Positions 45,179 through 54,889 of a DNA stretch of 64,000 nt are shown here, in pieces; positions within the stretch are counted from its first letter, which is position 1, and each line of letters starts with the position of its first letter. This DNA comes from Synechococcus sp. KORDI-49 (GTDB lineage: Bacteria > Cyanobacteriota > Cyanobacteriia > PCC-6307 > Cyanobiaceae): assembly GCF_000737575.1 (NCBI RefSeq), contig NZ_CP006270.1:437163-501162 (forward strand), given 5' to 3'. Made by a program: the position numbers and the translations under genes. The notes below the pieces were generated by a model that ran no database searches, had not been told where the DNA came from, and saw nothing but the letters and a program-made list of their open reading frames with translations.

Positions 45179-46251
45179 ACCTGGCGCGATGGCTGTCCCT
45201 GGCGGCGCTGATCGCTGCCGGTGTCCTGATCTGGAGCCTTCGTCACGTGCTTGTGCTGATGTTCACAGGCATTGTTCTGGCGATGGCTCTGTGCACGTTG
45301 GTCGGCCAGCTTCAGGCCCTGCGACCGATGCCGCGGACCATCGCCCTGCTCTCCTGCATCGGTGGGGTGATCGGCGGGTTGGCCATCGCATCGGCCGTCG
45401 TCGTTCCACCCTTCGTGAAGGAATTCGCGGTTCTGCTGGAACAACTTCCGGAGGCCGCACGGATCCTGATCAGCAGCACCCTGAGTTCTCTTGATCGCGT
45501 CAGTGATGCGATTTACGGCGTTGACACGCTGCCTGATCTGCAGGAGCTGGGACGTTCGGAACTGCGGCTGATCCCCGATGGTTCTTCCCTCTTGTCAGGA
45601 GTGGGCACAGGCCTGGTGAGCCTTGTCGGTGTTGCCGGCAATCTCGGGAATGGACTGCTCCGGGTGCTGTTCGTGCTCGCCATCGGGCTGATGGTCAGCA
45701 TCCAACCCCAGGCCTACCGCGACGTCAGCATTCAGCTGGTTCCATCCTTTTACAGACGACGGGCACGTCGCATCCTGACCCTGTGCGGGGAGGCCCTCAG
45801 CAGCTGGATGGTCGGTGTGCTGATCAGCTCGCTCGCTGTGGCGATGCTCTGCGGCATCGCTCTCTCCCTGCTCGGTGTGAAGCTGGTTCTGGCCAACGCC
45901 CTGCTGGCGGGATTGCTCAACGTCATCCCCAATGTGGGGCCGACGATCAGCACCGTGTTTCCGATGGCTGTGGCCATTCTTGACGCCCCCTGGAAAGCCG
46001 TGGCCGTGCTCGGGGCCTATGTGCTGATCCAGAACCTGGAGAGCTATCTGATCACCCCCTCGGTGATGCATCACCAGGTGAAACTGCTGCCGGGATTGAC
46101 CCTGATGGCCCAGTTCATCTTCACCCTGCTGTTTGGTCCTCTCGGACTGCTGATGGCCCTGCCGCTGGCCGTGGTGATCCAGGTGCTGGTACGTGAAATC
46201 CTGATTCACGACGTTCTGGATCACTGGAAGCGCACAAGACTTCAGACATGA
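45175..46251 (+). CDS. AI-2E family transporter (PerM/YdiK type), first copy
   Basis: A 358-aa polytopic membrane protein of the AI-2E/UPF0118 family. It has two helices at the N-terminus, a soluble middle region (about 85-160) and a C-terminal helical bundle containing the family signature [12 protein letters not shown] and [13 protein letters not shown]. Functions in the family range from autoinducer-2 export to Na+/H+ antiport, so no substrate is assigned. Start is GTG, overlapping the psb28 stop (GTGA). Confidence 0.87.
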   Translation: MNLARWLSLAALIAAGVLIWSLRHVLVLMFTGIVLAMALCTLVGQLQALRPMPRTIALLSCIGGVIGGLAIASAVVVPPFVKEFAVLLEQLPEAARILISSTLSSLDRVSDAIYGVDTLPDLQELGRSELRLIPDGSSLLSGVGTGLVSLVGVAGNLGNGLLRVLFVLAIGLMVSIQPQAYRDVSIQLVPSFYRRRARRILTLCGEALSSWMVGVLISSLAVAMLCGIALSLLGVKLVLANALLAGLLNVIPNVGPTISTVFPMAVAILDAPWKAVAVLGAYVLIQNLESYLITPSVMHHQVKLLPGLTLMAQFIFTLLFGPLGLLMALPLAVVIQVLVREILIHDVLDHWKRTRLQT

Positions 46252-47249
46252 ACTCACGTTCACTGCTGATTGCGCTGACATCGATCGGCCTTGCCCTGAT
46301 GGCCTGGCACCTCCGCTGGGTTCTGCTGGTGCTGTTCGGGGCCGTTGTGGTCGCTGTCGCCCTTGATGTGCTGATCACGCAGCTGATGACACGCACGCGA
46401 CTCAACCGTCCGCAGGCTCTCAGCATCGTGTTGGTGCTGCTGCTGCTGGCCGCCGTGATCGTGGCCCAGCTGCTGCTGCCGGAGCTGATCACTCAGATCC
46501 AGCAACTGGGGCGGGATCTGCCGGAGCTGCTCAGCAAACTGAACACCATCCTCGCGACCAATCCACGCTTTGTGGAACTGGACAAGGCCATCGGCGGTGA
46601 CGTCAGCCTCGACCAGCTTCAACCGCTTGGATCACGGCTGCTGGGCATGGCCGGCAATGCCGCCAACAGCGTGGTGCAGCTCGGGCTGATGACGCTCCTT
46701 GCCGTGCTCCTCGCCCTCGACCCGGCATCACACCGCCAGATGGTCGTTGCGGTGACTCCCCGCCCGGCCCGGGTTCAGATGGTTCAACTGCTCGATGCAT
46801 GCCGGACCGCACTGGGGGGATGGCTGAGCGGCATGACCATCTCCGCCACAACAGTCTTCCTGTTGAGCTGGGCAGGACTGAGCCTGCTCAAGGCACCCCT
46901 GGCACTGCTGAGCGCCCTGGTCTGCGGTCTGCTCACGTTCGTCCCCACCATCGGACCCACCACAGCCACACTGCTGCCGGCAGGACTGGCGCTGCTGCAG
47001 TCACCGGAGCTGACGATCTCGGTGCTGGTGTTCCGTCTTGTCCTGCAGAACCTGGAAGCATTCGTCCTCACGCCGTTACTGCTCCGTCAGACCGTCAACC
47101 TGCTCCCGACGGTTGCACTGACAGCGCAGCTCAGCCTTGGCGCCCTGCTCGGACTTCCCGGCGTACTTCTGGCTCTGCCGCTGGTGGTGGTGATGCAGGT
47201 GGGCATGCAGCGCGTGGTGGTGCAGCAGGTGATGGATCAATGGCCATGA
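46248..47249 (+). CDS. AI-2E family transporter (PerM/YdiK type), second copy
   Basis: A 333-aa paralogue of the preceding gene with the same topology and the matching signature LTFVPTIGPTTATL and NLEAFVLTPLLLR. The two differ widely in sequence, so the duplication is old. Its ATG overlaps the stop of the first copy (ATGA). The pair may form a hetero-oligomer or have diverged in substrate. Confidence 0.87.
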   Translation: MNSRSLLIALTSIGLALMAWHLRWVLLVLFGAVVVAVALDVLITQLMTRTRLNRPQALSIVLVLLLLAAVIVAQLLLPELITQIQQLGRDLPELLSKLNTILATNPRFVELDKAIGGDVSLDQLQPLGSRLLGMAGNAANSVVQLGLMTLLAVLLALDPASHRQMVVAVTPRPARVQMVQLLDACRTALGGWLSGMTISATTVFLLSWAGLSLLKAPLALLSALVCGLLTFVPTIGPTTATLLPAGLALLQSPELTISVLVFRLVLQNLEAFVLTPLLLRQTVNLLPTVALTAQLSLGALLGLPGVLLALPLVVVMQVGMQRVVVQQVMDQWP

Positions 47250-47297
47250 GGCCCATCGCTGGCATACGGTGGAATCCAACCAACTGCGTCATCGCGC

Positions 47298-47507
47298 GTG
47301 GATGTCATTTTCAACTTCTCCCGCTACGACGATCTGAAACAGGCCGTACTTCAACTGGTGAGAGACAACATTGACCCTGATTCCCTGTACGAAGAAGCAC
47401 AGGATTTGTTTGAATCGTGGTGGGAATCAAATCAATCTGCAGGCCGTTGGAATGACGAAGTCAAGCGCAGAACGTGGGACTCACTCTGGCAGGAGTTTGG
47501 AACCTGA
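47298..47507 (+). CDS. Small acidic protein, 69 aa, unknown
   Basis: Starts at GTG 47298 and reads MDVIFNFSRYDDLKQAVLQL. The product is helical and acidic with several tryptophans (LFESWWESN, WDSLWQEFG). No family recognised. The local composition is AT-richer than its surroundings but the frame has good protein-like character. It is 48 nt downstream of the transporter pair. Confidence 0.62.
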   Translation: MDVIFNFSRYDDLKQAVLQLVRDNIDPDSLYEEAQDLFESWWESNQSAGRWNDEVKRRTWDSLWQEFGT

Positions 47508-47541
47508 GAAACACAGCCTGACCAGAATCACTCCTTGAAAT

Positions 47542-47730
47542 CTATCGATAACGACGCCAAAGAGAAGGGAATGCCACCAGTACCACGACGGCCAGCATGT
47601 GATGGCGCAGGGCGTAATTCAGGCCAGTGAAGGTGAACTGATCGGCAAGCAGGATGATTTCAGTTTTCAGATCCCACAGCGACAGGACCATCAACAGCAA
47701 CGGAAACCATTTGTAGGTGCGAGCTCCCAC
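47542..47730 (-). CDS. Small membrane protein downstream of secF
   Basis: A 62-aa frame from GTG 47730, beginning VGARTYKWFPLLLMVLSLWD and containing two hydrophobic segments (about 8-30 and 42-56) with the charged motif DLKTEI between them. It ends with WRRYR. The gene is 19 nt after the secF stop on the same strand, so it probably belongs to the secDF unit. I think similar small proteins follow secF in related strains, but cannot check. Confidence 0.65.
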   Translation of the reverse strand: MGARTYKWFPLLLMVLSLWDLKTEIILLADQFTFTGLNYALRHHMLAVVVLVAFPSLWRRYR

Positions 47731-47749
47731 GGGGGTCGACGGCAGACCC

Positions 47750-48736
47750 CTACGCACGGGAGCGGTCCCAGAGCGTGAGCAGAGATGGAGCCAGGGCGAT
47801 GCTCGACCAGCTGCCCACCACCACACCAACGGCCAGAGCCGTGGCGAACCACACCAGCGTTGACCCTCCGAAGAAGATCAGTGCGAGCAACGGCATCAGG
47901 GTGGTGCCGCTGGTGTAAAGCGTGCGCGTCAGGGTTGCCGACACGGCCTGGTCCACCTGCTGGGAGAGGCTGAGCTCCTCCATCTCGCGACGCCGTTCTC
48001 GGATGCGATCGAACACCACCACCGTGTCGTTGACCGAATATCCGGCGATCGTCAGCAACGACACCGCGAACAGACTGTCCACCTCCAGCTGCAGAAGCAG
48101 ACCGAGCCAGGCGAACAGGCCGCAGACGATGGTGACATCGTGAGCCAGAGCCACCAGCGCCAGCAGGGCGTATCGACGGTCGTAGCGGAAGGAGATGTAC
48201 ACAGCGATGCCACTGAAGGCCACCAGCAGTGAAATGAGGCTGCTGCGCAACAACTGACCGCCCAGGCTCGGGCCGATCGTGTCGACGGCCTGCCCCCCTT
48301 CGATGAAGGGACCGGCGAGCGGCTCCACGCCACGAATCACCGCCTGGCCCTGACCGGCCGTCAGGGTTGGAAGTCGAAGCGACAGCGACTGACCACCGTC
48401 AAGCAGTTGCACACGGGGAGCACTGAGATTGGGTGGAGTCGTGTCGGGCTCTTCAGGAAGCTCGAGCGAGCGGATCAGCTCCTGAACCTCAACCGTCTTC
48501 AGCGCACCGCAGGATGACCCGCAGTTCCGTTCAAGCTGAATCTGCGTCCCCCCTGTGAAATCAAGACCGGGACGCAAAGGGAACCCAACGGAGGGATCCA
48601 GCCAACACAGCACCAGTGCAGTCAGGCTGACCAGAACGACGGCGGCGGAGACCAGCCAGATGCGGCGGCGCATGCTGCTCAAGGACCAGCGCAGCTGGAG
48701 CGTTGACGCAGAGAGCTCAGGCGATGAAGCGACCAT
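47750..48736 (-). CDS. secF: Protein translocase subunit SecF
   Basis: SecF with SecD forms the RND-like, ion-driven motor that completes Sec-dependent export in plasma and thylakoid membranes. The 328-aa protein has one N-terminal helix (about 27-47), the periplasmic P1-type domain opening with LDFTGGTQIQL, and five C-terminal helices with GYSVNDTVVVFDRIRE. It follows secD after 3 nt. Confidence 0.96.
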   Translation of the reverse strand: MVASSPELSASTLQLRWSLSSMRRRIWLVSAAVVLVSLTALVLCWLDPSVGFPLRPGLDFTGGTQIQLERNCGSSCGALKTVEVQELIRSLELPEEPDTTPPNLSAPRVQLLDGGQSLSLRLPTLTAGQGQAVIRGVEPLAGPFIEGGQAVDTIGPSLGGQLLRSSLISLLVAFSGIAVYISFRYDRRYALLALVALAHDVTIVCGLFAWLGLLLQLEVDSLFAVSLLTIAGYSVNDTVVVFDRIRERRREMEELSLSQQVDQAVSATLTRTLYTSGTTLMPLLALIFFGGSTLVWFATALAVGVVVGSWSSIALAPSLLTLWDRSRA

Positions 48737-48739
48737 CGT

Positions 48740-50221
48740 TCAGGCAGACGGGGGGGAGATCTGCCGCAGCGGCAGGAAATTGCTTGGGTTGCGCAGGCCG
48801 GCATACCCCATGAGGAACCGCAGCAGTGTCCGCGTGCAGGTCAGGGCGGTGAACAGGCTCAGCAGCACCCCGATACCGAGGGTGGCGGCAAATCCCTTGA
48901 CCAGTCCTGTGCCCAGGAAGAACAAGGCCGCACAGCTGATCAACGTGGTGAGGTGACCATCAACGATCGAGGAGAACGCCTGAGCGAAGCCCGTCTCGAT
49001 CGAACGGATCAGCGTGTTGCCCTGCCGCAGTTCATCCTTGATGCGCTCGAAGATCAGCACATTGGCGTCCACCGCCATGCCGATGCTGAGGATGAACCCT
49101 GCGATTCCAGGAAGTGTCAGCGTGACAGGCAGCAGCGTATAGATGGCGAGGTTGAACAGGGCGTAGAGGCTGAGAGCCGCAACAGCCACCCCTCCCGGCA
49201 GTCGATAGACAAACACCATGAACACCGCCACCAGGGCGAGGCCGGATAGAGCGGCCACCAGGCTGCGACGGATGTTCTCAGCCCCAAGGGTCGGACCGAT
49301 CGTGCGCACCTCGATCACCTCGACCGGCAGAGGCAGCGAGCCACCTCGCAATTTCACCTCCAGCTCCCGTGCCGTCTCGGCGCTGAAGTTGCCGCTGATG
49401 GTGGCGGCGCCTCCGGAAATGCCGGCTGTCTTGAACTGGGGGCCAACGGTGGCGGCGCTGATCAGCTGATCATCCAGAACGATCGACAGCAACTGGTCGG
49501 TGCCGGCGATCGACTTGGTCAGCTCGGCGAAGGCCTCGGCACCTTCACCATTGAAATTGAGGGTCACCTCCCAGCTGTTCGGATTGTTCTGCAACGGCTG
49601 ACGACCTGCGGAGACCAGCTGTTTGCCGGTGAGGGCTGCCGGCTCGAGAAGCTTCAGGATCTCGGCATCCACCTTGACCAGAAGTGCCCTGAGCTGGTCC
49701 TCTTCGCTGCCGATGTCGCCATCCAGGCCAAGAACCGACTGCGCTTCGCCGAGCCGCTCAAGATCCAGCGGGTCGGTTTCCTCCCCGCGACGGATCTGCT
49801 CTTCCCTCAGGTTGAGAATCGCTTCGGCCTGGCTGCGCAGCTGACGCAGAGCCCGGAAGTCCGCCTCGGTTCCAGGCTTCTGAGCTCTGAACTCCAGCAG
49901 AGCCGTGTCGCCGAGGATCCTGGCCGCCGCCGTCGGATCCTGCTCACCGGGCAGCTGAAGCACAAGCTGGTTCTCCCCGACGGTCTGGAGGGTCGATTCA
50001 GCCACGCCCAGACCGTTGACTCGGCGGTCGAGCACGACCTTCACCGCCTCCATCTGCTCGGCACCCACCCGCTTGATGTCACCGGCAGGCTGCACCTCCA
50101 CGGTGATCTGGCTGCCACCGCGGAGATCCAGCCCCAGCTGGAGGGGGGTGGTGAACAGCAACGCCGCAGCCGAGATGGCCAGCGCGAGGACAAGGGCGAA
50201 CCAGCCCTGCTGACGAGCCAT
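48740..50221 (-). CDS. secD: Protein translocase subunit SecD
   Basis: Partner of SecF. The 493-aa protein shows LGLDLRGGSQITVEV at the start of the first periplasmic segment, a long periplasmic P1 domain (about 30-300), and six helices with the D-containing SIGMAVDANVLIFERIKDE motif for ion transport. It lies 3 nt from pdhB downstream of it on the same strand. Confidence 0.97.
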   Translation of the reverse strand: MARQQGWFALVLALAISAAALLFTTPLQLGLDLRGGSQITVEVQPAGDIKRVGAEQMEAVKVVLDRRVNGLGVAESTLQTVGENQLVLQLPGEQDPTAAARILGDTALLEFRAQKPGTEADFRALRQLRSQAEAILNLREEQIRRGEETDPLDLERLGEAQSVLGLDGDIGSEEDQLRALLVKVDAEILKLLEPAALTGKQLVSAGRQPLQNNPNSWEVTLNFNGEGAEAFAELTKSIAGTDQLLSIVLDDQLISAATVGPQFKTAGISGGAATISGNFSAETARELEVKLRGGSLPLPVEVIEVRTIGPTLGAENIRRSLVAALSGLALVAVFMVFVYRLPGGVAVAALSLYALFNLAIYTLLPVTLTLPGIAGFILSIGMAVDANVLIFERIKDELRQGNTLIRSIETGFAQAFSSIVDGHLTTLISCAALFFLGTGLVKGFAATLGIGVLLSLFTALTCTRTLLRFLMGYAGLRNPSNFLPLRQISPPSA

Positions 50222-50224
50222 CGA

Positions 50225-51208
50225 TCAGATCCCCTGACGCACGATCTGCTCAGCCGCCTCGATGATCTGATGCGGCTGGATGATCGTCAGATTCTCCAGC
50301 GAGCCGTTGTAGGGCGTAGGGATGTCCTGGCTGGACAGCCGCACCGGGCGGGCATCCAGGTCGTCGAAACACTGCTCGGTGATCAGAGCGATCAGCTCGG
50401 CTCCGATGCCGCCTGTCTTCATGCATTCCTCCACCACGATCACGCGATGGGTCTTGCGGATGGAGCGCGCGATCGTCTCCATATCGAAGGGCTTGAGGCT
50501 GATCAGATCGATCAGTTCCACACTGATGCCATCCGCCTCCAGTTGCTCCACGGCCTTGAGGCAGTGGTGGCGCATGCGCGAGTAGGTGAGGATCGTGACG
50601 TCGCGTCCTTCCTGCACCAGATCCGCCTGGTCCAGCGCACAGGTGTACTCACCCTCCGGCAGCTCTTCGGTGAGGTTGTAGAGCAGGACATGCTCGAAGA
50701 ACAGCACCGGGTTGTTGTCGCGGATGGCGGCCTTCATCAGACCCTTGGCATTGGTGGGCGTGCTGCAGGCCACGATCTTGATGCCCGGCACCGCATGGAA
50801 GTACGCCTCCAGACGCTGGCTGTGCTCCGCCCCCAGCTGACGGCCCACACCACCGGGACCGCGCACCACCGTGGGGATGGTGAAGTTGCCGCCGCTCGTG
50901 TAGCGGAGCATTCCCATGTTGTTCGAGATCTGATTGAACGCCAGGAGCAGGAACCCCATGTTCATGCCCTCAACGATCGGCCTGAGACCGGTCATCGCGG
51001 CACCGACCGCCATGCCGGTGAAAGCGTTCTCCGCGATCGGGGTATCCAGAACCCTCAGTTCGCCGTACTTCTCGCAGAGATCCTTGGTGACCTTGTAACT
51101 GCCGCCGTAGTGACCGACGTCCTCTCCCATGACACACACATGAGGATCGCGGGCCATCTCCTCGTCGATGGCTTCCCGCAGGGCGTTGAAGAGAAGGGTT
51201 CCTGCCAC
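50225..51208 (-). CDS. pdhB: Pyruvate dehydrogenase E1 component, beta subunit
   Basis: Forms the thiamine-pyrophosphate-dependent E1 of the pyruvate dehydrogenase complex, making acetyl-CoA. The 327-aa protein begins [18 protein letters not shown] and contains [38 protein letters not shown] and [16 protein letters not shown], all E1-beta signatures. pdhA is not in the window. It heads the pdhB-secD-secF run. Confidence 0.96.
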   Translation of the reverse strand: MAGTLLFNALREAIDEEMARDPHVCVMGEDVGHYGGSYKVTKDLCEKYGELRVLDTPIAENAFTGMAVGAAMTGLRPIVEGMNMGFLLLAFNQISNNMGMLRYTSGGNFTIPTVVRGPGGVGRQLGAEHSQRLEAYFHAVPGIKIVACSTPTNAKGLMKAAIRDNNPVLFFEHVLLYNLTEELPEGEYTCALDQADLVQEGRDVTILTYSRMRHHCLKAVEQLEADGISVELIDLISLKPFDMETIARSIRKTHRVIVVEECMKTGGIGAELIALITEQCFDDLDARPVRLSSQDIPTPYNGSLENLTIIQPHQIIEAAEQIVRQGI

Positions 51209-51270
51209 GGCGTCGCTGCAATCCCGGCCTTCCCGGGGTGAGCGGCCAAGCTATCTCAGCCGCTGCGGAC

Positions 51271-51366
51271 TCAACCGCCGGCGGCGAAGGTGAACAGCAG
51301 CAGCACCGACAGCAGCATCGCCGGCGAGAGCAGCAGAGCCAGCTGTCCCAGGTCGTGGGGGGTCAT
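51271..51366 (-). CDS. 31-aa single-helix membrane microprotein
   Basis: An ATG at 51366 opens a 31-codon frame: MTPHDLGQLALLLSPAMLLS then VLLLFTFAAGG. It is a short polar N-terminus followed by one membrane helix, the shape of small photosystem or cytochrome b6f subunits, though it matches none that I can recall (PsbM, PetM, PetN, PsaM and Ycf12 were considered). It lies 26 nt downstream of the DUF3082 stop and 62 nt upstream of pdhB, same strand. Confidence 0.55.
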   Translation of the reverse strand: MTPHDLGQLALLLSPAMLLSVLLLFTFAAGG

Positions 51367-51392
51367 GCACGTCGTCCGAGCTCAGCCAGACG

Positions 51393-51719
51393 CTAGGCAG
51401 GGTCTGAGTCCTGACCCGTGAAGAGACTGCGAAGAAACACCAGGGTCAGCCCGAAGGCGACGAATCCGGTGCTGAACGTGGCCAGGAAGGACAGACCGAC
51501 CAGCAGCGTCTTGAGCGTGACGGCGATGTTCTGGGCGATCGGGGAGCTGTAGTGCGGCGGATGCATCGCGAAGTAAACGACCATGCGCCGGCTGAACCCC
51601 AGGGCCAGCCAGGCGAGCAGTCCAGCCGTCACGGCACCGGAGAAGAAACTGAGGGGCCCCTTGCGGGCTCTGGTCTCAGCGGAGTCGCTGGCCGGAAGTT
51701 TGGTGTCGTCGGAACTCAT
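51393..51719 (-). CDS. DUF3082 family membrane protein
   Basis: A 108-aa protein with an acidic N-terminus and two membrane helices (about 24-42 and 67-92). Sequence such as [20 protein letters not shown] resembles DUF3082 proteins of cyanobacteria. Function unknown. The ATG at 51719 overlaps the ispE stop as ATGA; the longer frame lies in ispE. Confidence 0.8.
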   Translation of the reverse strand: MSSDDTKLPASDSAETRARKGPLSFFSGAVTAGLLAWLALGFSRRMVVYFAMHPPHYSSPIAQNIAVTLKTLLVGLSFLATFSTGFVAFGLTLVFLRSLFTGQDSDPA

Positions 51720-52645
51720 GCTTCGATCCTCGCCCCCCCGGAGCGGAGGGAACAGCACCAGGCCCGCAGCCCTTCGGACTCCAGATCCTTCCGGAGCCTT
51801 TCATATCCCTGCCGGGAGCTGTTGAGATCGGGGAACAGGGCAAAACAGCTGGGACCGGAGCCGCTCATGGCGACAGCAAGGCTGTCGGGAAGGGAGCGCA
51901 GCAGCTGAAGCGCGGTCTGCACCGCTGGCGTCTCGGGCTCCACCACGGACTGGAGATCGTTCCGCAGAGGCGGAGGCTGCGCGGCACGGATCGGCCGGAT
52001 CCAGCCGGCCTGGCGCAGGGCCCGGCGTCTCAGCTCGAAGGCGGGCTCGCCGACCAGATAGTCGCCGCCATGCCGTTGCCGGCAACGTCCATAGGCCCAG
52101 GGGGTGGAGACACTCACCCTTGGATCCTTCACCAGCAGAACCGCCAGCGGTTCACTCCCGTCCGACAGAGGCTCCAGCAGCTCTCCACGTCCGAAACAGA
52201 GCTGACTGCCCCCCTGAACGCAGAAGGGCATGTCGGACCCGAGCTCAGCTGCCAGCCGTTCCAGATCCGCGCAGCTGTGCCCCAGTCCCCAGAGCGCGTT
52301 CAGCCCCACGAGCGTCGCGGCACCATCGCTGGAGCCTCCGGCCAGTCCGGCACCGATGGGGATGCGCTTCTCGAGTGTGATGGCGGCACCGAGCTCCTGG
52401 AAGCCGGAACGCTCCCGCAGCAGACGAGCGGCCCGCAGCACCAGATTGTCCTCGCCGATGCTGAGTGCGGGGTCATCACAGCTGAGGCTGAGGCGCCCAT
52501 CGGCGGTGTTGCTGAACGTGAGGCGATCGGCGAGGTCGATGCTCTGCATCACCATCGCCAACTCGTGGAAGCCGTCCGCACGCAGGCCGAGCACCTCGAG
52601 ATGCAGATTCACCTTGGCCGGAGCCGTCACCGTGATCGTGCTCAT
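51716..52645 (-). CDS. ispE: 4-diphosphocytidyl-2-C-methyl-D-erythritol kinase
   Basis: Fourth step of the MEP pathway for isoprenoid precursors, feeding chlorophyll, carotenoids and quinones. The 309-aa GHMP kinase has [11 protein letters not shown] (8-18) with the catalytic Lys, the ATP motif [16 protein letters not shown] (96-110) and [11 protein letters not shown]. It follows rsmA after 13 nt and overlaps the DUF3082 gene by 4 nt. An rsmA-ispE pair is common in bacteria. Confidence 0.96.
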   Translation of the reverse strand: MSTITVTAPAKVNLHLEVLGLRADGFHELAMVMQSIDLADRLTFSNTADGRLSLSCDDPALSIGEDNLVLRAARLLRERSGFQELGAAITLEKRIPIGAGLAGGSSDGAATLVGLNALWGLGHSCADLERLAAELGSDMPFCVQGGSQLCFGRGELLEPLSDGSEPLAVLLVKDPRVSVSTPWAYGRCRQRHGGDYLVGEPAFELRRRALRQAGWIRPIRAAQPPPLRNDLQSVVEPETPAVQTALQLLRSLPDSLAVAMSGSGPSCFALFPDLNSSRQGYERLRKDLESEGLRAWCCSLRSGGARIEA

Positions 52646-52658
52646 GCCGAGGCGCTGA

Positions 52659-53483
52659 TCATTCGCTCCGATTCAAGCCCTTCGCCAGTGCCACCCAGGC
52701 CTGAGGGGCCACCTCCTGGGGCCGTTGCTGCAGGGTGATCCCGGCGGCTGCGGCCAGTGCCTCCAGCTCGGAGGGTTCCGCAAGCGAGGCCAGGGTGTTG
52801 CGGAGCATCTTGCGGCGACTCTGGAAGGCCTGCCTGAGCAGCCCCTCCACCCGCCGTGCCAGCCCAGGCTCCAGCCGTTGATGCGCTGGAATCGGATCAA
52901 GGGCGATCACTTCCGACTGAACCTTTGGAGGCGGCTGAAAGCAACGGGGTGGAACCGGACAGACGCTGCGACATCGGGCGAGCAACTGCATGCGCACACT
53001 CAGGGCACTGAAGCTGCTGTGTCCGGGCCGCGCCCGGATCCTCTGGGCGACCTCCTGCTGCACCAGCAGCACCAGGCGTTGATAGGGCGGGTCGACCGGT
53101 TGATCAAGCCGTCCGATCAATCGGTCCAGCAATGGGCCAGTGATGTTGTACGGAATATTCGCAACCACCTTCCCTGCGGGACAGGCATCCGGGAGCAGCA
53201 GAGGCACCTCCAGCACATCCCCCTGGGTCAGGGAGAAACGCGGTTGATTCTCGAAACGCTGCTGCAGGCCGGTCACCAGATCCCGGTCCAGCTCCACGGC
53301 ATGCACCGCAGCAGCGGACGACGCCAGCAGACGATCCGTGAGGGCACCGCGTCCGGGCCCCACCTCGAGCACGCGATCCTGGGGCTGCAGGTCCGCCGCC
53401 TCCAGGATGCGATCAAGCACCGCCGCATCGCGGAGCCAGTGCTGCCCGAAGCGTTTGCGGGCGGTGTGGCCATGGAAGCTCAT
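52659..53483 (-). CDS. rsmA: 16S rRNA (adenine1518-N6/adenine1519-N6) dimethyltransferase
   Basis: RsmA (KsgA) dimethylates two adenosines at the 3' end of 16S rRNA during 30S maturation. The 274-aa protein has [12 protein letters not shown] at the N-terminus, SAM motif [12 protein letters not shown], the catalytic [11 protein letters not shown] and the C-terminal helical domain with RKMLRNTL. I start at ATG 53483 ([12 protein letters not shown]); ATG 53498 adds five residues. Confidence 0.96.
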   Translation of the reverse strand: MSFHGHTARKRFGQHWLRDAAVLDRILEAADLQPQDRVLEVGPGRGALTDRLLASSAAAVHAVELDRDLVTGLQQRFENQPRFSLTQGDVLEVPLLLPDACPAGKVVANIPYNITGPLLDRLIGRLDQPVDPPYQRLVLLVQQEVAQRIRARPGHSSFSALSVRMQLLARCRSVCPVPPRCFQPPPKVQSEVIALDPIPAHQRLEPGLARRVEGLLRQAFQSRRKMLRNTLASLAEPSELEALAAAAGITLQQRPQEVAPQAWVALAKGLNRSE

Positions 53484-53510
53484 GGATTCACTGTGCACCA
53501 GCTGCCGAGT

Positions 53511-53876
53511 TCAGCCGAGTTGATGCACAGGAAGCCAGCGCACGCCCCTGCGGCGGCCGGACAGTGGCACCAGGGCCAGCACCACCTGCAACTGCTGCCG
53601 TTCCGCCTCGGGGTGGACGGCACGCCAGCAACTGATCGCTCTGGCAAGACAGCGTCGTTTCCGCTGATCGAAGGCGGCCGCCCCGCTGTCAGCACGCAGG
53701 CGTGAACGACGACCCTTCACTTCCACCACCAACAGTCGCCGATCCTTCTCGAGCACAAGATCCAGCTCGCCCCAGCGGCAACGCCAGTTGCGATCGAGCA
53801 ACCTCCATCCCGTCGAGCGCAGCAGCTCAAGGGCTGTCGCTTCCGCGCGACGGCCGAGAGTCAGGGAGTCCGCCAT
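53511..53876 (-). CDS. YraN/UPF0102 family endonuclease-like protein
   Basis: A 121-aa protein with the PD-(D/E)XK-like core of UPF0102: GRRAEATALELLRSTGWRLL, NWRCRWGELDLVLEK (the D of GELDLV) and LLVVEVKGRR (the ExK). Members are thought to act on structured DNA, but the role is not settled. It lies 27 nt upstream of rsmA on the same strand and is divergent from the pentapeptide gene. Confidence 0.9.
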   Translation of the reverse strand: MADSLTLGRRAEATALELLRSTGWRLLDRNWRCRWGELDLVLEKDRRLLVVEVKGRRSRLRADSGAAAFDQRKRRCLARAISCWRAVHPEAERQQLQVVLALVPLSGRRRGVRWLPVHQLG

Positions 53877-53953
53877 GGACAGGACACGCAGAGGGGCGTT
53901 CAGAGCATTCCCCGTTCCGCCAGGCCTAGGGTCCTGTTGTGGAACACGACTCC

Positions 53954-54442
53954 ATGCATCGACGATTACTGGCGGTTCTGGCCACCACGCTGCTGCTGGT
54001 GCCCCTCCTGATCAGCGGAGCAGCACCATCCTTCGCCGCGATGGATGTCGCCAAACAGGTGCTGATCGGAGCGGATTACTCGGACAAGGATCTCCGGGGC
54101 GCCACCTTCAACCTGAGCAACCTGCGGGAAGCGAATCTCTCCGGCTCAGATCTGCGGGGGGCGAGTCTTTACGGAGCGAAGCTGCAGGACGCCGATCTCA
54201 GCGGTACTGACCTTCGCGAAGCCACCCTGGACGCAGCGGTGCTCACCGGAACAGATCTCTCCGACGCCGTTCTGGAGGGTGCCTTTGCCTTCAACACCCG
54301 CTTCCAGGACGTCACCATCACCGGAGCGGACTTCACCGATGTACCGATGCGCGGTGACCAGCTGAAAAGCCTCTGCGCGATGGCCGATGGAATCAATCCG
54401 ATCACCGGCCGCGAGACCCGCACCACTCTGGGTTGCGGCTGA
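53954..54442 (+). CDS. Thylakoid-lumen/periplasmic pentapeptide repeat protein
   Basis: A 162-aa secreted protein. The signal peptide (about 1-29, MHRRLLAVLATTLLLVPLL ending SFAA) is followed by pentapeptide repeats of the A(D/N)Lxx type from about 45 to 130, for example LRGATFNLSNLREANLSGSD. These form a right-handed quadrilateral beta helix. A short C-terminal tail has two cysteines. It resembles lumenal pentapeptide proteins of cyanobacteria and chloroplasts, whose role is unclear. A GTG at 53939 could add five residues. Confidence 0.87.
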   Translation: MHRRLLAVLATTLLLVPLLISGAAPSFAAMDVAKQVLIGADYSDKDLRGATFNLSNLREANLSGSDLRGASLYGAKLQDADLSGTDLREATLDAAVLTGTDLSDAVLEGAFAFNTRFQDVTITGADFTDVPMRGDQLKSLCAMADGINPITGRETRTTLGCG

Positions 54443-54454
54443 GCGGAGGATCCG

Positions 54455-54889
54455 ATGAGCTTTGACCCTCGCAGCCTCGAGCGTCTCCGGGAACTGGGAC
54501 GGCAGTTGCCTCAGAAGCTTCCCGATCCAGCAGGGAACGCCGACGCGACGACAACGCCGAAGACCGGCCCGAAACGCCACAGGGTGGAGACGGAACAGGA
54601 TCCCGATGCGCTGTTCCGGGAACTGATGACGGTCAGCGAAGACGGCACTGTTCCTGAGCATCTGATGGCCCGCCTCAAGCAGCTGGAAGCCAGGCGCCAG
54701 CCACCGCAAACCAACCCACTGGAGTCGCCGATCCGCAGCTCCGAACTGCCTCCACCTCCCAGCGGCAGCAGTGGCAAGGGCAAGACGACCCGCCCCCGGC
54801 GTCCTTCCGTGACTCCCGGCAGTGAAGAGGAAAGCCTTTATGTGGCCTTCGGACAGCTGCTGCTGGAGGACGACGAGGACGCCGATTGA
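54455..54889 (+). CDS. Conserved-looking protein of unknown function upstream of rlmH
   Basis: A 144-aa acidic protein. The N-terminus is amphipathic ([19 protein letters not shown]), the middle is low complexity and Pro/Ser-rich, and the C-terminal end is conserved-looking and acidic ([18 protein letters not shown]). Probably partly disordered. It follows the pentapeptide gene by 12 nt and overlaps rlmH by 4 nt (TTGA), implying co-translation. Confidence 0.75.
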   Translation: MSFDPRSLERLRELGRQLPQKLPDPAGNADATTTPKTGPKRHRVETEQDPDALFRELMTVSEDGTVPEHLMARLKQLEARRQPPQTNPLESPIRSSELPPPPSGSSGKGKTTRPRRPSVTPGSEEESLYVAFGQLLLEDDEDAD

